Below are positions 8,871 to 16,797 of a DNA stretch of 64,000 nt, one piece after another (the stretch's first letter is position 1; each line of letters opens with the position of its first letter). The stretch spans positions 310,001-374,000 of the forward strand of contig NZ_JBHRXI010000001.1 in NCBI RefSeq assembly GCF_042648365.1, read 5' to 3'. Made by a program: the position numbers and the translations under genes. Source of the stretch: Lutimaribacter_A marinistellae. Its GTDB lineage: Bacteria > Pseudomonadota > Alphaproteobacteria > Rhodobacterales > Rhodobacteraceae. Under the pieces are notes generated by a model. The model was not told the DNA's origin, searched no databases, and saw only the letters and a list, made by a program, of their open reading frames with translations.

Positions 8871-9734
8871 ATGAAGATTCTGGTATTCGGCGCCACGGGT
8901 CAGGTCGCGCTGGAATTACAACGCCGCGCCGGGAGCCATGAGATAGAGGCTATCGGTCGGGAAGTGGCGGACTTCGCGGACCCCGATGCGTGTGCGGCCA
9001 TGATCGAAAAGACCGATGCTCGGGCCGTGATCAACGCCGCAGCTTACACGGCCGTGGACAAGGCCGAAAACGAGGAAGACATGGCGATGCTGGTGAACGG
9101 TGAAACGCCGGGCGCAATCGCACGCGCTGCCGCGAGGCGTGGACTACCACTTGTCCATATCTCCACAGACTACGTGTTTGACGGTGAGGGCGACACCCCA
9201 TTCACCGCAGATCATCCGACTGGACCGCTAGGGGCTTACGGCCGAACAAAGCTGGCCGGAGAAAACTTCGTTCGCGCGGCAGGTGGCGCTCACGCTATCC
9301 TGAGAACCTCGTGGGTTGTCTCGTCCCATGGCGGCAATTTCGTCAAGACCATGCTGCGGCTGGGCGGCGAGCGCGACAAGCTGACGATTGTTGCTGATCA
9401 GGTCGGCGGACCGACCTGTGCAGCGCACATTGCCGACGCCTGCCTGACAATTGCCGAACAGCTTGTAACCGACCCTAAAAAATCCGGCAGCTATCACTTT
9501 TCCGGCGCACCGGATGTCAGCTGGGCTGATTTTGCGCGCAAGATTTTTTCCCTTTCCGGCACCGAATGCGACGTAGTGGATATTCCGACAACAGCTTACC
9601 CCACCCCAGCGAAACGCCCACTCAACTCACGTCTGGATAACAGAGCAACCGAGGCTGCTTTCGGTATCACGCGTCCCGATTGGCGATTGGGCCTAAAAGA
9701 CATTTTATCCGAGTTGGGAGCATTAAAGGCATGA
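8871..9734 (+). CDS. rfbD: dTDP-4-dehydrorhamnose reductase
   Basis: The 287-residue SDR enzyme catalyses the final NAD(P)H-dependent step that gives dTDP-L-rhamnose. FGATGQVA is the nucleotide-binding loop. VNAAAYTAVDKAE, HISTDYVFDG and YGRTKLAGE (YxxxK) are the diagnostic RfbD segments. The end of the gene overlaps the ATG of rfbA by 4 bp. Gene order here is C-B-D-A rather than the enterobacterial B-D-A-C. Confidence 0.96.
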   Translation: MKILVFGATGQVALELQRRAGSHEIEAIGREVADFADPDACAAMIEKTDARAVINAAAYTAVDKAENEEDMAMLVNGETPGAIARAAARRGLPLVHISTDYVFDGEGDTPFTADHPTGPLGAYGRTKLAGENFVRAAGGAHAILRTSWVVSSHGGNFVKTMLRLGGERDKLTIVADQVGGPTCAAHIADACLTIAEQLVTDPKKSGSYHFSGAPDVSWADFARKIFSLSGTECDVVDIPTTAYPTPAKRPLNSRLDNRATEAAFGITRPDWRLGLKDILSELGALKA

Positions 9735-10606
9735 CGCAACGCAAAGGCATCATTCTGGCCGGCGGATCGGGCACCCGCCTGTATCCGATCACATTGGGCG
9801 TGTCGAAACAGCTCTTGCCGATCTACGACAAGCCGATGATCTATTACCCGTTGAGCGCATTGATGCTCGCCGGCATCCGCGAGATTGCGATCATCACCAC
9901 TCCGCAGGATCAGGAACAGTTCCAGCGCACCCTTGGCGATGGCAGCCAATGGGGCCTCGAACTTACCTTCATCGTTCAGCCCAGCCCGGACGGCCTGGCC
10001 CAAGCCTATATCTTGGCCGAGGGCTTTCTGAACGGTGCCCCCAGTGCGATGGTTCTGGGCGACAACATCTTCTTTGGTCATGGCCTCCCGGAATTGCTGC
10101 AACAAGCCGATCGGCAAGAGGCAGGCGGCACCGTGTTCGGATACCGGGTTGCCGACCCCGAACGCTATGGCGTGGTAGATTTCGACAAGGACGGAACCGT
10201 TCGGTCGATCATCGAAAAGCCCGAGGTGCCCCCGTCAAGTTACGCTGTAACCGGTCTTTACTTTCTTGACGGAACAGCGCCGGAGCGGGCACGCGCGGTG
10301 ACGCCGTCGGAGCGTGGCGAGTTGGAAATCACCACACTTTTGGAGATGTACTTGGCAGACGGCCAACTTACGGTGAAACAGATGGGTCGCGGATACGCCT
10401 GGCTAGATACCGGGACACATGGCAGCCTTTTGGACGCCGGCAACTTCGTGCGAACACTGGAACGTCGACAAGGTTTGCAGACGGGCAGCCCCGACGAGAT
10501 CGCCTACAACAAGGGGTGGATCTGCAACGAAGCTCTATCGCAGCGCGCAAAGAAATTCGCCAAGAATGCTTATGGCGAATACCTTCTTGGATTGCTGAAG
10601 GAATAG
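9731..10606 (+). CDS. rfbA: Glucose-1-phosphate thymidylyltransferase
   Basis: A 291-residue nucleotidyltransferase making dTDP-glucose from dTTP and glucose-1-phosphate, the entry step of the rhamnose pathway. The nucleotide-binding segment LAGGSGTRLYP is at residues 9-19, followed by KQLLPIYDKPMIYYPLS and VLGDNIFFGHG. Length is that of short RfbA/RmlA enzymes. The start at 9731 is set by the ATGA overlap with rfbD and by the family N-terminus. Only 3 bp separate its stop from that of the convergent glycosyltransferase gene, so any terminator must lie inside coding sequence. Confidence 0.96.
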   Translation: MTQRKGIILAGGSGTRLYPITLGVSKQLLPIYDKPMIYYPLSALMLAGIREIAIITTPQDQEQFQRTLGDGSQWGLELTFIVQPSPDGLAQAYILAEGFLNGAPSAMVLGDNIFFGHGLPELLQQADRQEAGGTVFGYRVADPERYGVVDFDKDGTVRSIIEKPEVPPSSYAVTGLYFLDGTAPERARAVTPSERGELEITTLLEMYLADGQLTVKQMGRGYAWLDTGTHGSLLDAGNFVRTLERRQGLQTGSPDEIAYNKGWICNEALSQRAKKFAKNAYGEYLLGLLKE

Positions 10607-10609
10607 CCC

Positions 10610-12505
10610 TCAGTCAGCCGTGTCCTTGGCGATCGTGATCTTCGGCAGAAAGCGCAGATCCCAACTGCCGGAGACATGTTCAAGGCGGTCGCAGCTGACT
10701 GTTTCACCGAAGACAAGAACACGGCAAGACTGGCCGTCTACCAGTTTGCGAAGCGTCTCGTGGATACGCTTCATTCCGTGTGCTTCGGCTGAATAATCGA
10801 ACAGCTCGACCAGACCGACGCGCTTACCGTCTGCCTTCAGGGTAGCAACTTTTTCCACGGCTTGCTTCAACCTTGGTCCATGCAGACGGAAATCACCGGC
10901 CAGAATGACGTCAAAATGCTGCGGCTCCGCAAGCAACTGCTTGCGTTCGGGGCGCATCATCGGTGGCACGGGGAAAGGTCTATTCGCCGGATCACCACTG
11001 TATTTCAGAGTGTCTGCACGCGAATGATGATGCCTTTGCGCGTCAAAATACTCCTTGCGCACGCCAAAATAAAACCCATTCATTCCCATGACATCATCGG
11101 CCACGACCGAACTTTCACTGTCGCGCTGGAATGACAGGGGGCCAGTCGGAAGGTCGTGCACACAGTCTTTACCAAAGACCCGCTGCATCCTTCGAATAAG
11201 TTCACTGTCAGCTGCGAACCTTACTGTATCCCAATATCCAAGCTGCTCCATCACCGGCCCACGCCGGAACATGAGCGAGGATGTATTGTGGATGATGAAA
11301 TTGCCCCGTCCCGTCCAGCGAGTGAATTTCAGGTCAGACAGTGCACGCGCCTGTTGAGAGGTACAGGCGATGGCCTCCGGTGTCGACATCAGGTGCCGCA
11401 CCTGTGTCTCGATCTTGAGCGGGTGAGACCAATCGTCTGCATCGTTGAGCGTAACGAATTCGCCTGTCGCCTCGTCGAGGCCACGATTCCGAGCGACATA
11501 GGCACCCCCGTTCCGCTCCATGCGGATCAGCCGAATACGGGGATCTTGCTGCGCGATGCCGCTGACGACCTCGCAGGTGTCGTCCGGGCTGCAATCATCC
11601 AGAACCAGAATTTCCAGGTTGCGCCAGCTTTGCTCTGCCAGCGCGCGCAAGGTGGTTCCGATTGTATCCCGCGCAGCGTAGGCCGCCACCAAAACGGTTA
11701 CCTTCGGGCCAACATCCACGGGGTTTGGAGGCGCGACTGCAGTCAACCTGTCGTAGGCTGGCAATTGGCTATCTTCGGTCAGGCGCAACGGGGGAATGTC
11801 ATAGCGCCGCAACACGCGATTGATCCAATCGAGCCGTTCGCTAATTTCAGACGCGAAATTCGCCCGTGCGAGCAACGTGTCGCCGTTGACAGTGTCAGAA
11901 GCCAGCGCCGTCTCATAAGCGGCTATTCCCTCCTCGATCTCGCCGAGAAAGTGATAGCAGAGCAGTTCGGCGGTTGATATCTTGCAGAGAAAATCGTCGT
12001 CAGGCGCTCCTTTGCGTGCATTTGCAAGATGTACAAGCGCCGCGCGGTAACTTTCGGGTGTTTTTTCCCGCATCTTCCACAAGGCCAGTTCACGAGAGGC
12101 GAGTGCTCTTTGAAGGGCATGCTCCGGATCGCTTGCAAGCCTTTCCAGCTCTGCAAGGGCCGGCTCGGTAAAGCCCATACCCAAGAGTTTTCCACGCACT
12201 CTTTCGACGATACGGTAGCTTAGCATCTCTGAACTGGGACGCTTTAGCCGTCCTTCGGCTCGTCCGTGGAGCACATAATGTAAAAGAGGATTCAAACCGC
12301 TCTGGGCTACGTCCGGATAGGCCCGCAGGTAGTTCTTGGTGTGAAAGTCTTTGCCCGGATTGCGCCCGATGCGCGCGCCGTAGCGAAGGTAGTGTTCAAC
12401 CGCACTCAACCCTGTTTCGGGCACGTCGCGATAGGTTTCGTTGTACCACGAACTGTGTATCAGCCCCGAGCTCTGCAAGATCCGGATTTGATGATCGAAA
12501 TCCAT
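10610..12505 (-). CDS. GT2 glycosyltransferase with N-terminal DV-HY repeat module
   Basis: The 631-residue protein has three parts. Residues about 14-80 hold two copies of a short repeat (WYNETYRDVPETG...HYLRYGARIGR and YLRAYPDVAQSGLNPLLHYV), seen in four other proteins of this window. About 80-260 is a helical linker. From about 267 comes a GT-A fold GT2 domain, with VTVLVAAYAARDTIG, the LVLDDCSPDDT acidic loop, GAYVARNRG, and the DADDWSHP segment holding the DxD-like metal site. It likely adds a sugar to the surface polysaccharide in the cytoplasm. It converges with rfbA and has its own upstream region of about 310 bp facing the coiled-coil gene. Donor and acceptor are unknown. Confidence 0.85.
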   Translation of the reverse strand: MDFDHQIRILQSSGLIHSSWYNETYRDVPETGLSAVEHYLRYGARIGRNPGKDFHTKNYLRAYPDVAQSGLNPLLHYVLHGRAEGRLKRPSSEMLSYRIVERVRGKLLGMGFTEPALAELERLASDPEHALQRALASRELALWKMREKTPESYRAALVHLANARKGAPDDDFLCKISTAELLCYHFLGEIEEGIAAYETALASDTVNGDTLLARANFASEISERLDWINRVLRRYDIPPLRLTEDSQLPAYDRLTAVAPPNPVDVGPKVTVLVAAYAARDTIGTTLRALAEQSWRNLEILVLDDCSPDDTCEVVSGIAQQDPRIRLIRMERNGGAYVARNRGLDEATGEFVTLNDADDWSHPLKIETQVRHLMSTPEAIACTSQQARALSDLKFTRWTGRGNFIIHNTSSLMFRRGPVMEQLGYWDTVRFAADSELIRRMQRVFGKDCVHDLPTGPLSFQRDSESSVVADDVMGMNGFYFGVRKEYFDAQRHHHSRADTLKYSGDPANRPFPVPPMMRPERKQLLAEPQHFDVILAGDFRLHGPRLKQAVEKVATLKADGKRVGLVELFDYSAEAHGMKRIHETLRKLVDGQSCRVLVFGETVSCDRLEHVSGSWDLRFLPKITIAKDTAD

Positions 12506-12817
12506 GTCGCTAAAACCTGCTATGGGTTAGGGCCAGTGTCTCTTCCGGTTTGACCGGTACGTTTCAGGGATAACGTCGGCGCCGCACTGCCGCAAGCCGA
12601 CGACAGCCACCACCGCCGTGATCAGGGTAATACGCCGCACGCCAATGCTATCAGCCCAAAAAGGTAGCGCTTGATGCACCCCCGGGTGCCGCAGATGTGT
12701 TGCAAATTCCCCTTGGGCACGGCTAGGAAAGTGACATCGTGCAATGCATCGTTTTCGTGCGGTTTTCTGGGAATCCGGGCGCATGAGCACAGAAATTGAC
12801 CAAAAGGAGCTTTCCAG
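12506..12817. other. Divergent intergenic region, 312 bp
   Basis: The region lies between two divergent genes that share a repeat module and so should hold promoters for both. A small inverted repeat (CCGGT-TTG-ACCGG, 12545-12557) is a possible operator but is short. A clear ribosome site (AAGGAG) precedes the ATG at 12818. A leftward open frame crosses the region but lacks coding character. Nothing else was recognised. Confidence 0.4.
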
Positions 12818-13387
12818 ATGGCAGAACACCACGATCCGGAGGCTTATTCCGAAAGCGATGATGTGGCTGAACGCAGCCATGAAGAGATCCAACAATTCCT
12901 GCGTGACGAGATCGCAGACCTGCGGAGCCAGATCGAAGAACGTTTTCGCGAGATTGCAACACTGACGCGGATCCTCGAAGAGGAACGCCACGCCCATGAA
13001 AGAGCGTTGGCCCGTCAGGCCGCCCGACTTGAACGAACGTTCATGGTAAGGGGGCTGCTACACAATGTGGCCGGAAGGTACGCGGAGCATGGTTTCGCAG
13101 AAGGCGTGGCCGGACTGCAAGACCAGAAAACTGCTTTGCTGGATAGCGCCCTATTCAGCGCTGATTGGTATCTGAAGGCAAACGCCGATGTTGCCGAGGC
13201 TGGGGTTGACCCGCTCGAGCACTATCTGACTGGCGGTGCATTTGAAGGGCGCGACCCCGGTCCGGACTTCAGTTCCCTAGAGTACTATCTTGCCAATCCG
13301 GACGTTGCCGAGGCGGGTTGGCCAGCCCTTTCGCACTACGTGTTGTACGGACGACAGGAAAACAGGCTTCTCAGTTGGGAGCCTTAA
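12818..13387 (+). CDS. Coiled-coil protein with C-terminal DV-HY repeat module
   Basis: A 189-residue protein without a catalytic domain. Residues about 20-75 are rich in E, R, Q and L in heptad-like order (EEIQQFLRDEIADLRSQIEE), suggesting a coiled coil. Residues about 112-185 are two copies of the repeat shared with the glycosyltransferases here (DWYLKANADVAEAGVDPLEH and YLANPDVAEAGWPALSHYVL). No signal peptide or membrane segment is visible, so it should be cytoplasmic. It may be a scaffold that brings repeat-bearing glycosyltransferases together; that is inference. The start is supported by an AAGGAG site. The ATP-grasp genes follow downstream after a 117-bp gap. Confidence 0.75.
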   Translation: MAEHHDPEAYSESDDVAERSHEEIQQFLRDEIADLRSQIEERFREIATLTRILEEERHAHERALARQAARLERTFMVRGLLHNVAGRYAEHGFAEGVAGLQDQKTALLDSALFSADWYLKANADVAEAGVDPLEHYLTGGAFEGRDPGPDFSSLEYYLANPDVAEAGWPALSHYVLYGRQENRLLSWEP

Positions 13388-13434
13388 GGCCTGAGATCGG
13401 GCATTCCGTCTAGCCGGGTTTTCGACGTTACGGC

Positions 13435-13539
13435 ATGATGTTGGTAGACAAACGGGTCCTCGATGACCTAGACAGCGCCGAATTTGAAGGGAATCTGATT
13501 TCTGATGTCGACCAAATCGACCCTCCCGCTGAAAATTGA
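13435..13539 (+). CDS. Possible 34-residue acidic peptide upstream of ATP-grasp genes
   Basis: An ATG-ATG start at 13435 opens a 34-codon frame rich in Asp and Glu (begins MMLVDKRVLDDLDSAEFEGN, ends PPAEN) and overlaps the start of the next gene by 35 bp. ATP-grasp ligases sometimes act on short precursor peptides, so it is noted. However, there is no good ribosome site, and the PFFxRFL-type leader motif of microviridin precursors is absent. It may equally be a chance frame. Confidence 0.15.
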   Translation: MMLVDKRVLDDLDSAEFEGNLISDVDQIDPPAEN

Positions 13540-14602
13540 TCACAAGAGCTACATCAAGACTCTGTCGGGGGAGGGAAAATACCATGCATGGAAACAGTTC
13601 AGCGACGCCTTTTGGAACAGTGAGACCCTGCGCGCCGGCAGTCGTAGCGAGTTTCTGTTTCGTCGGGGATTCCTGCGCGACAAGTGGGTGATCTATGGGT
13701 TTGACGACAACGACCCCGAGTACTTTCTGAGCGACTTCCAAGCAGCGCAGATCAATCAAGCCAACGGCATTTATGCCAACGTACTGCAAGATCGAATGCT
13801 CCTGTGCCATACTTTGGCTGGGTACTGCACGGTCCCTGAAATCCATGCCTTGCGTGGCCTCGATGCAGAAGAGGTCAGCCTGACCCAAGCATGGAGCGCC
13901 CATCGGACTGCCAAAGAGGCCCCGTCTCTCGACATAATGATCCAACCGCTTTTGGCCGGGCCGCGCGGGAAGTCCGCGACCGTGTCTGTAAACAAGGGAA
14001 AGTTCGAAGGCTTCGGTAAGTCCGGGGATATGACTTTGTTGTCAAACATCGTCCGCGACTGGTCCCAAGCCTCTCGCGTACCGTACCTGTTCACCGACAA
14101 CCTGAAACAAGGGGCCTTCATGGAAGGCCTTTATCCACATACACAAAATCGGCTGTCCGTGATCATCGGCAGGGATCTGGACTCCTGGGATCCGGTTCTC
14201 ATTGCGGCAACTTTGCGAATCGGGACTTCCACGACGAGCGGTAATCTCGATCTCGTGCAGGGTGGGTTGAGCGCTGTAGTGAACGCCGAGACGGGAGAAC
14301 TGGGTCAAGTCGCACAGGTCGATGCCGATATGGGCTTAGGCTTCATAGAGTCTCATCCCGAAACTGGAATCGTGATCACCGGACAAGTCATTCCAAACTG
14401 GGAAGAAATCCGGCTCGAGCTTCTGCGCATCATGGACGAATCGTCGTATATGCGGATCGCCTTGCTCGACTTCACCATAATGGAAGACGGCCGGCTTGGG
14501 CTGCTCGGCCCATCGCAGCTGGATCTCAGTGCCGTACAAGTGCATCAACCACTCTTGCGCCAGAAGGTCTTTGCCGAGACCATGCGTAAGCTGACTTTGT
14601 GA
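13505..14602 (+). CDS. ATPgrasp_ST-like protein, probably catalytically degenerate
   Basis: This 365-residue protein is the first of three tandem relatives of the sugar-transfer-associated ATP-grasp family. It shares with the third paralog an N-terminal helical region with FLRDKWVIYGFDDNDPEYFLSDFQAA, a middle part with GLYPHTQNRLSVIIGRDLDS, and a late HPETGIVITGQVIPNWEEI. The ATP-binding lysine segment reads IMIQPLLAGPRG in place of the third paralog's VIKPLGGGGGG. The metal-binding ExN segment is replaced by LLGPSQ. It therefore looks like a pseudoenzyme or a subunit with a structural role. The first in-frame ATG is used. The next gene starts 22 bp downstream. Confidence 0.7.
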   Translation: MSTKSTLPLKIDHKSYIKTLSGEGKYHAWKQFSDAFWNSETLRAGSRSEFLFRRGFLRDKWVIYGFDDNDPEYFLSDFQAAQINQANGIYANVLQDRMLLCHTLAGYCTVPEIHALRGLDAEEVSLTQAWSAHRTAKEAPSLDIMIQPLLAGPRGKSATVSVNKGKFEGFGKSGDMTLLSNIVRDWSQASRVPYLFTDNLKQGAFMEGLYPHTQNRLSVIIGRDLDSWDPVLIAATLRIGTSTTSGNLDLVQGGLSAVVNAETGELGQVAQVDADMGLGFIESHPETGIVITGQVIPNWEEIRLELLRIMDESSYMRIALLDFTIMEDGRLGLLGPSQLDLSAVQVHQPLLRQKVFAETMRKLTL

Positions 14603-14624
14603 TGCGCGTGGGAGGAGCGGCCAA

Positions 14625-15674
14625 GTGAGCATGTTTGTACCCGATGGGTTGCGTCCTCCGGGGCTGTTTCCGGCGGAACCCCGTGTCATCTACAAGACAA
14701 AGCGCAAGAATCTGACCCACGAAGGTCGGATCGGTCGCATGGACCGGGTGGAAACGCTGAATGCTTTCCGCGACTTCAGCCATGCGTTCAACACGCATAG
14801 GCCGCGGCTGGAGCCCGAGTTGGGTGGCTACTTGCACAATCATGGTTTCTTGCCAGACAAGGGTGCCTTGTTCGGGATATCGCCTGAAATGATCGACCCC
14901 GAGAAACCCGACGAACACTCGGATTGGCTGGGTCAATACCTCAGCGACTTTCAGACCCGTATCTTGCCACTGGCGAATGGCCGGTACTCGGCGGCGGGTG
15001 GCAACAGGCTTTTCCTGTGGCGGCTTCACCGGCAGGTATTGCCTCTCGCGCCACTGATCGGGTCCCGGCAATCGGGACGTGTTATCCGTCATGCAGAAAC
15101 GGGTGGCCCCATACTTTCCCGCACCATGGAGACGGCTCGGTCGGCATCACCTGTGTGGTCGCGCGACTTGCCCGAAGGAGAGACCAAAACCGAAGCCGGC
15201 GATCGCGTTTATCTGCAAGCTCCGCAATCCGACGAGAAAACCCGGGTCATGCGGATCGCGATTCTGCACGATCCGCGCACCAAGCTGCCCTTCGTGCTGG
15301 GCGCGGTTTTGCTTGAAGCACCGTTGGCCGAACTCGATGCGCCACATCAAGAAATAACGTGCCGGCGAATCGATCCGGAACTTGGAATGGCCGGACCAAT
15401 GCGTCGTTTCAGGCGGGGTGTGGTCGAAAAACCTGAGCTTCTGGACGAAGCGCACAGGCTCGTACCTGGGTGGTGGCCGGCACTGACTGCTGTTTTGACG
15501 GGATTCCGCAAGTTGCCGGTCTGGGCCGTAATGCAGATCGACATCGTGGAGAGCGAAGCCGGCCCCGTAGTCGTCGACATGACCGATCAATTGGATGCCG
15601 CTGCGCTTCAACTTGACGGGCCGATCATGGGTTCGGAACCGGCGATCCGCTTTCTAAAGGAGTTCGGCGTATGA
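14625..15674 (+). CDS. Second ATPgrasp_ST-like paralog, highly divergent
   Basis: The 349-residue product is related to its two neighbours by layout more than by close identity. It has an N-terminal GYLHNHGFLPDKGALFGISP (compare WLYDQGFLPEKIELYDFD in the third paralog), a central MRIAILHDPRTKLPFVLGAV, and a late LVPGWWPALTAVLTGF and VMQIDIVESEAGPVVVDM. Neither the ATP-binding KxxxGG loop nor the ExN metal site is evident, so activity is doubtful. A GGAGGA site at 14611-14616 lies 8 bp before the GTG at 14625, which I prefer over the ATG at 14631. It overlaps the next gene by 4 bp (ATGA), so the products are probably made in fixed ratio. Confidence 0.65.
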   Translation: MSMFVPDGLRPPGLFPAEPRVIYKTKRKNLTHEGRIGRMDRVETLNAFRDFSHAFNTHRPRLEPELGGYLHNHGFLPDKGALFGISPEMIDPEKPDEHSDWLGQYLSDFQTRILPLANGRYSAAGGNRLFLWRLHRQVLPLAPLIGSRQSGRVIRHAETGGPILSRTMETARSASPVWSRDLPEGETKTEAGDRVYLQAPQSDEKTRVMRIAILHDPRTKLPFVLGAVLLEAPLAELDAPHQEITCRRIDPELGMAGPMRRFRRGVVEKPELLDEAHRLVPGWWPALTAVLTGFRKLPVWAVMQIDIVESEAGPVVVDMTDQLDAAALQLDGPIMGSEPAIRFLKEFGV

Positions 15675-16780
15675 CTCTGCCCCAGCATTTGCAAACGGGA
15701 CATCACGAACGGCTCATGGAAAGCATCCAGGACCCTGTGAACCTTAAGTATCTGCGCAGATTCATGACGGACTTCGCCAAAGACCCGGCGAGTATCACGG
15801 ACAAGCAGGCCACGTGGCTCTACGATCAAGGCTTCTTGCCGGAGAAAATCGAACTCTACGACTTCGATACATATGATATCGCGCTCTACCTCAGCGATGT
15901 TCAGCGGTGGATGACCCGCGAAGTCAACGGCGAGTATTCCATCGTCTTCAACAACAAGATCCTGTTTACACAGGTCTTCCGTAACTTCTGCAAGGTCGCT
16001 CCGATCACTGCGATCTGGCGCAACGGACGGATCATCCCTTACGATGACGTGTGGGAAAAATGCGTGACGGGCCAGTTGGAAGAGCCGCGCAAATTCGTCA
16101 TCAAACCGCTGGGCGGCGGCGGTGGCGGCAACGTCTATTTCGTTCAGGTTGGACGCAAAAGCGCGGTCATCGAGAGCAACGAGGTCGGGCGCGAACGCTT
16201 CACACTGCCGGTCGAACGGCTCGCAGACGTTTTTATCGGTGCCAAGGTGCCTTTCATGGTTACCGAGTTCATCTACCAGGGTGAATTCACCAAGCGCCTT
16301 TATCCCCTGACGGTCAACACCGTGCGGATGCTGGTTGTACGCGATCCCGAAACGCTCTTGCCGCATGTAGTTCGTACTGTGCAACGCATGGGAACCGCGT
16401 CGTCCTATCCTATCGACAACTTCTCGCTTGGCGGTCTGTCGGCCGAGATCGATATCGAAACGGGCGTGCTGGGTCCTGCCGTGGCGGCGGCCGGGCCTCA
16501 CAAAGGGCCCAGGTGGGAGTATCACCCCAATACGGGTGAACCCATTGCCGGGCAGGTGGTGCCGAACTGGTCCGCCGTTGTAGAAGGCATGAAGAGCCTG
16601 TTTCTACAGGTTCCCTACATTTCCTACTGCGGGTTCGACCTCATCCTGATGGATGATGACGTGGTCGTTCTCGAGGGCAACAGCTATAGTCAGGTGCGGC
16701 TGTTCCAGATGCACCGACCACTGTTGCCCGATCCAGTGTATGTCAAAGTTCTCAAACATAATGGTATTTTCCAACAATGA
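15671..16780 (+). CDS. Sugar-transfer-associated ATP-grasp (ATPgrasp_ST) ligase
   Basis: A 369-residue member of the ATPgrasp_ST family with its active-site features intact. The ATP lysine is K145 in FVIKPLGGGGGGNVYF; YPLTVNTVRMLVVRD follows; D323 (GFDLIL) and E335/N337 (LEGNSYSQ) form the metal-binding end. ATP-grasp enzymes activate a carboxylate as an acyl-phosphate and join it to an amine or similar nucleophile. The family is named for its association with sugar-transfer genes, and its substrate is not established. Close coupling to two degenerate paralogs upstream and to an enolase-superfamily gene downstream suggests one pathway or complex. Confidence 0.8.
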   Translation: MTLPQHLQTGHHERLMESIQDPVNLKYLRRFMTDFAKDPASITDKQATWLYDQGFLPEKIELYDFDTYDIALYLSDVQRWMTREVNGEYSIVFNNKILFTQVFRNFCKVAPITAIWRNGRIIPYDDVWEKCVTGQLEEPRKFVIKPLGGGGGGNVYFVQVGRKSAVIESNEVGRERFTLPVERLADVFIGAKVPFMVTEFIYQGEFTKRLYPLTVNTVRMLVVRDPETLLPHVVRTVQRMGTASSYPIDNFSLGGLSAEIDIETGVLGPAVAAAGPHKGPRWEYHPNTGEPIAGQVVPNWSAVVEGMKSLFLQVPYISYCGFDLILMDDDVVVLEGNSYSQVRLFQMHRPLLPDPVYVKVLKHNGIFQQ

Positions 16781-16797
16781 CCTTTCCGGAGGAAGTC

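Noticed and set aside
12527..12997. A 156-residue leftward frame across the 12.5-kb intergenic region.
   Set aside because: It lies opposite the coiled-coil gene, has no motif and leaves no room for the promoters of the divergent genes.
13435..13539. Reading the ATP-grasp cluster as a microviridin-type peptide locus.
   Set aside because: No precursor with the conserved microviridin core motif is present, and three of the ligases belong to sugar-transfer or teichuronopeptide-type families instead.
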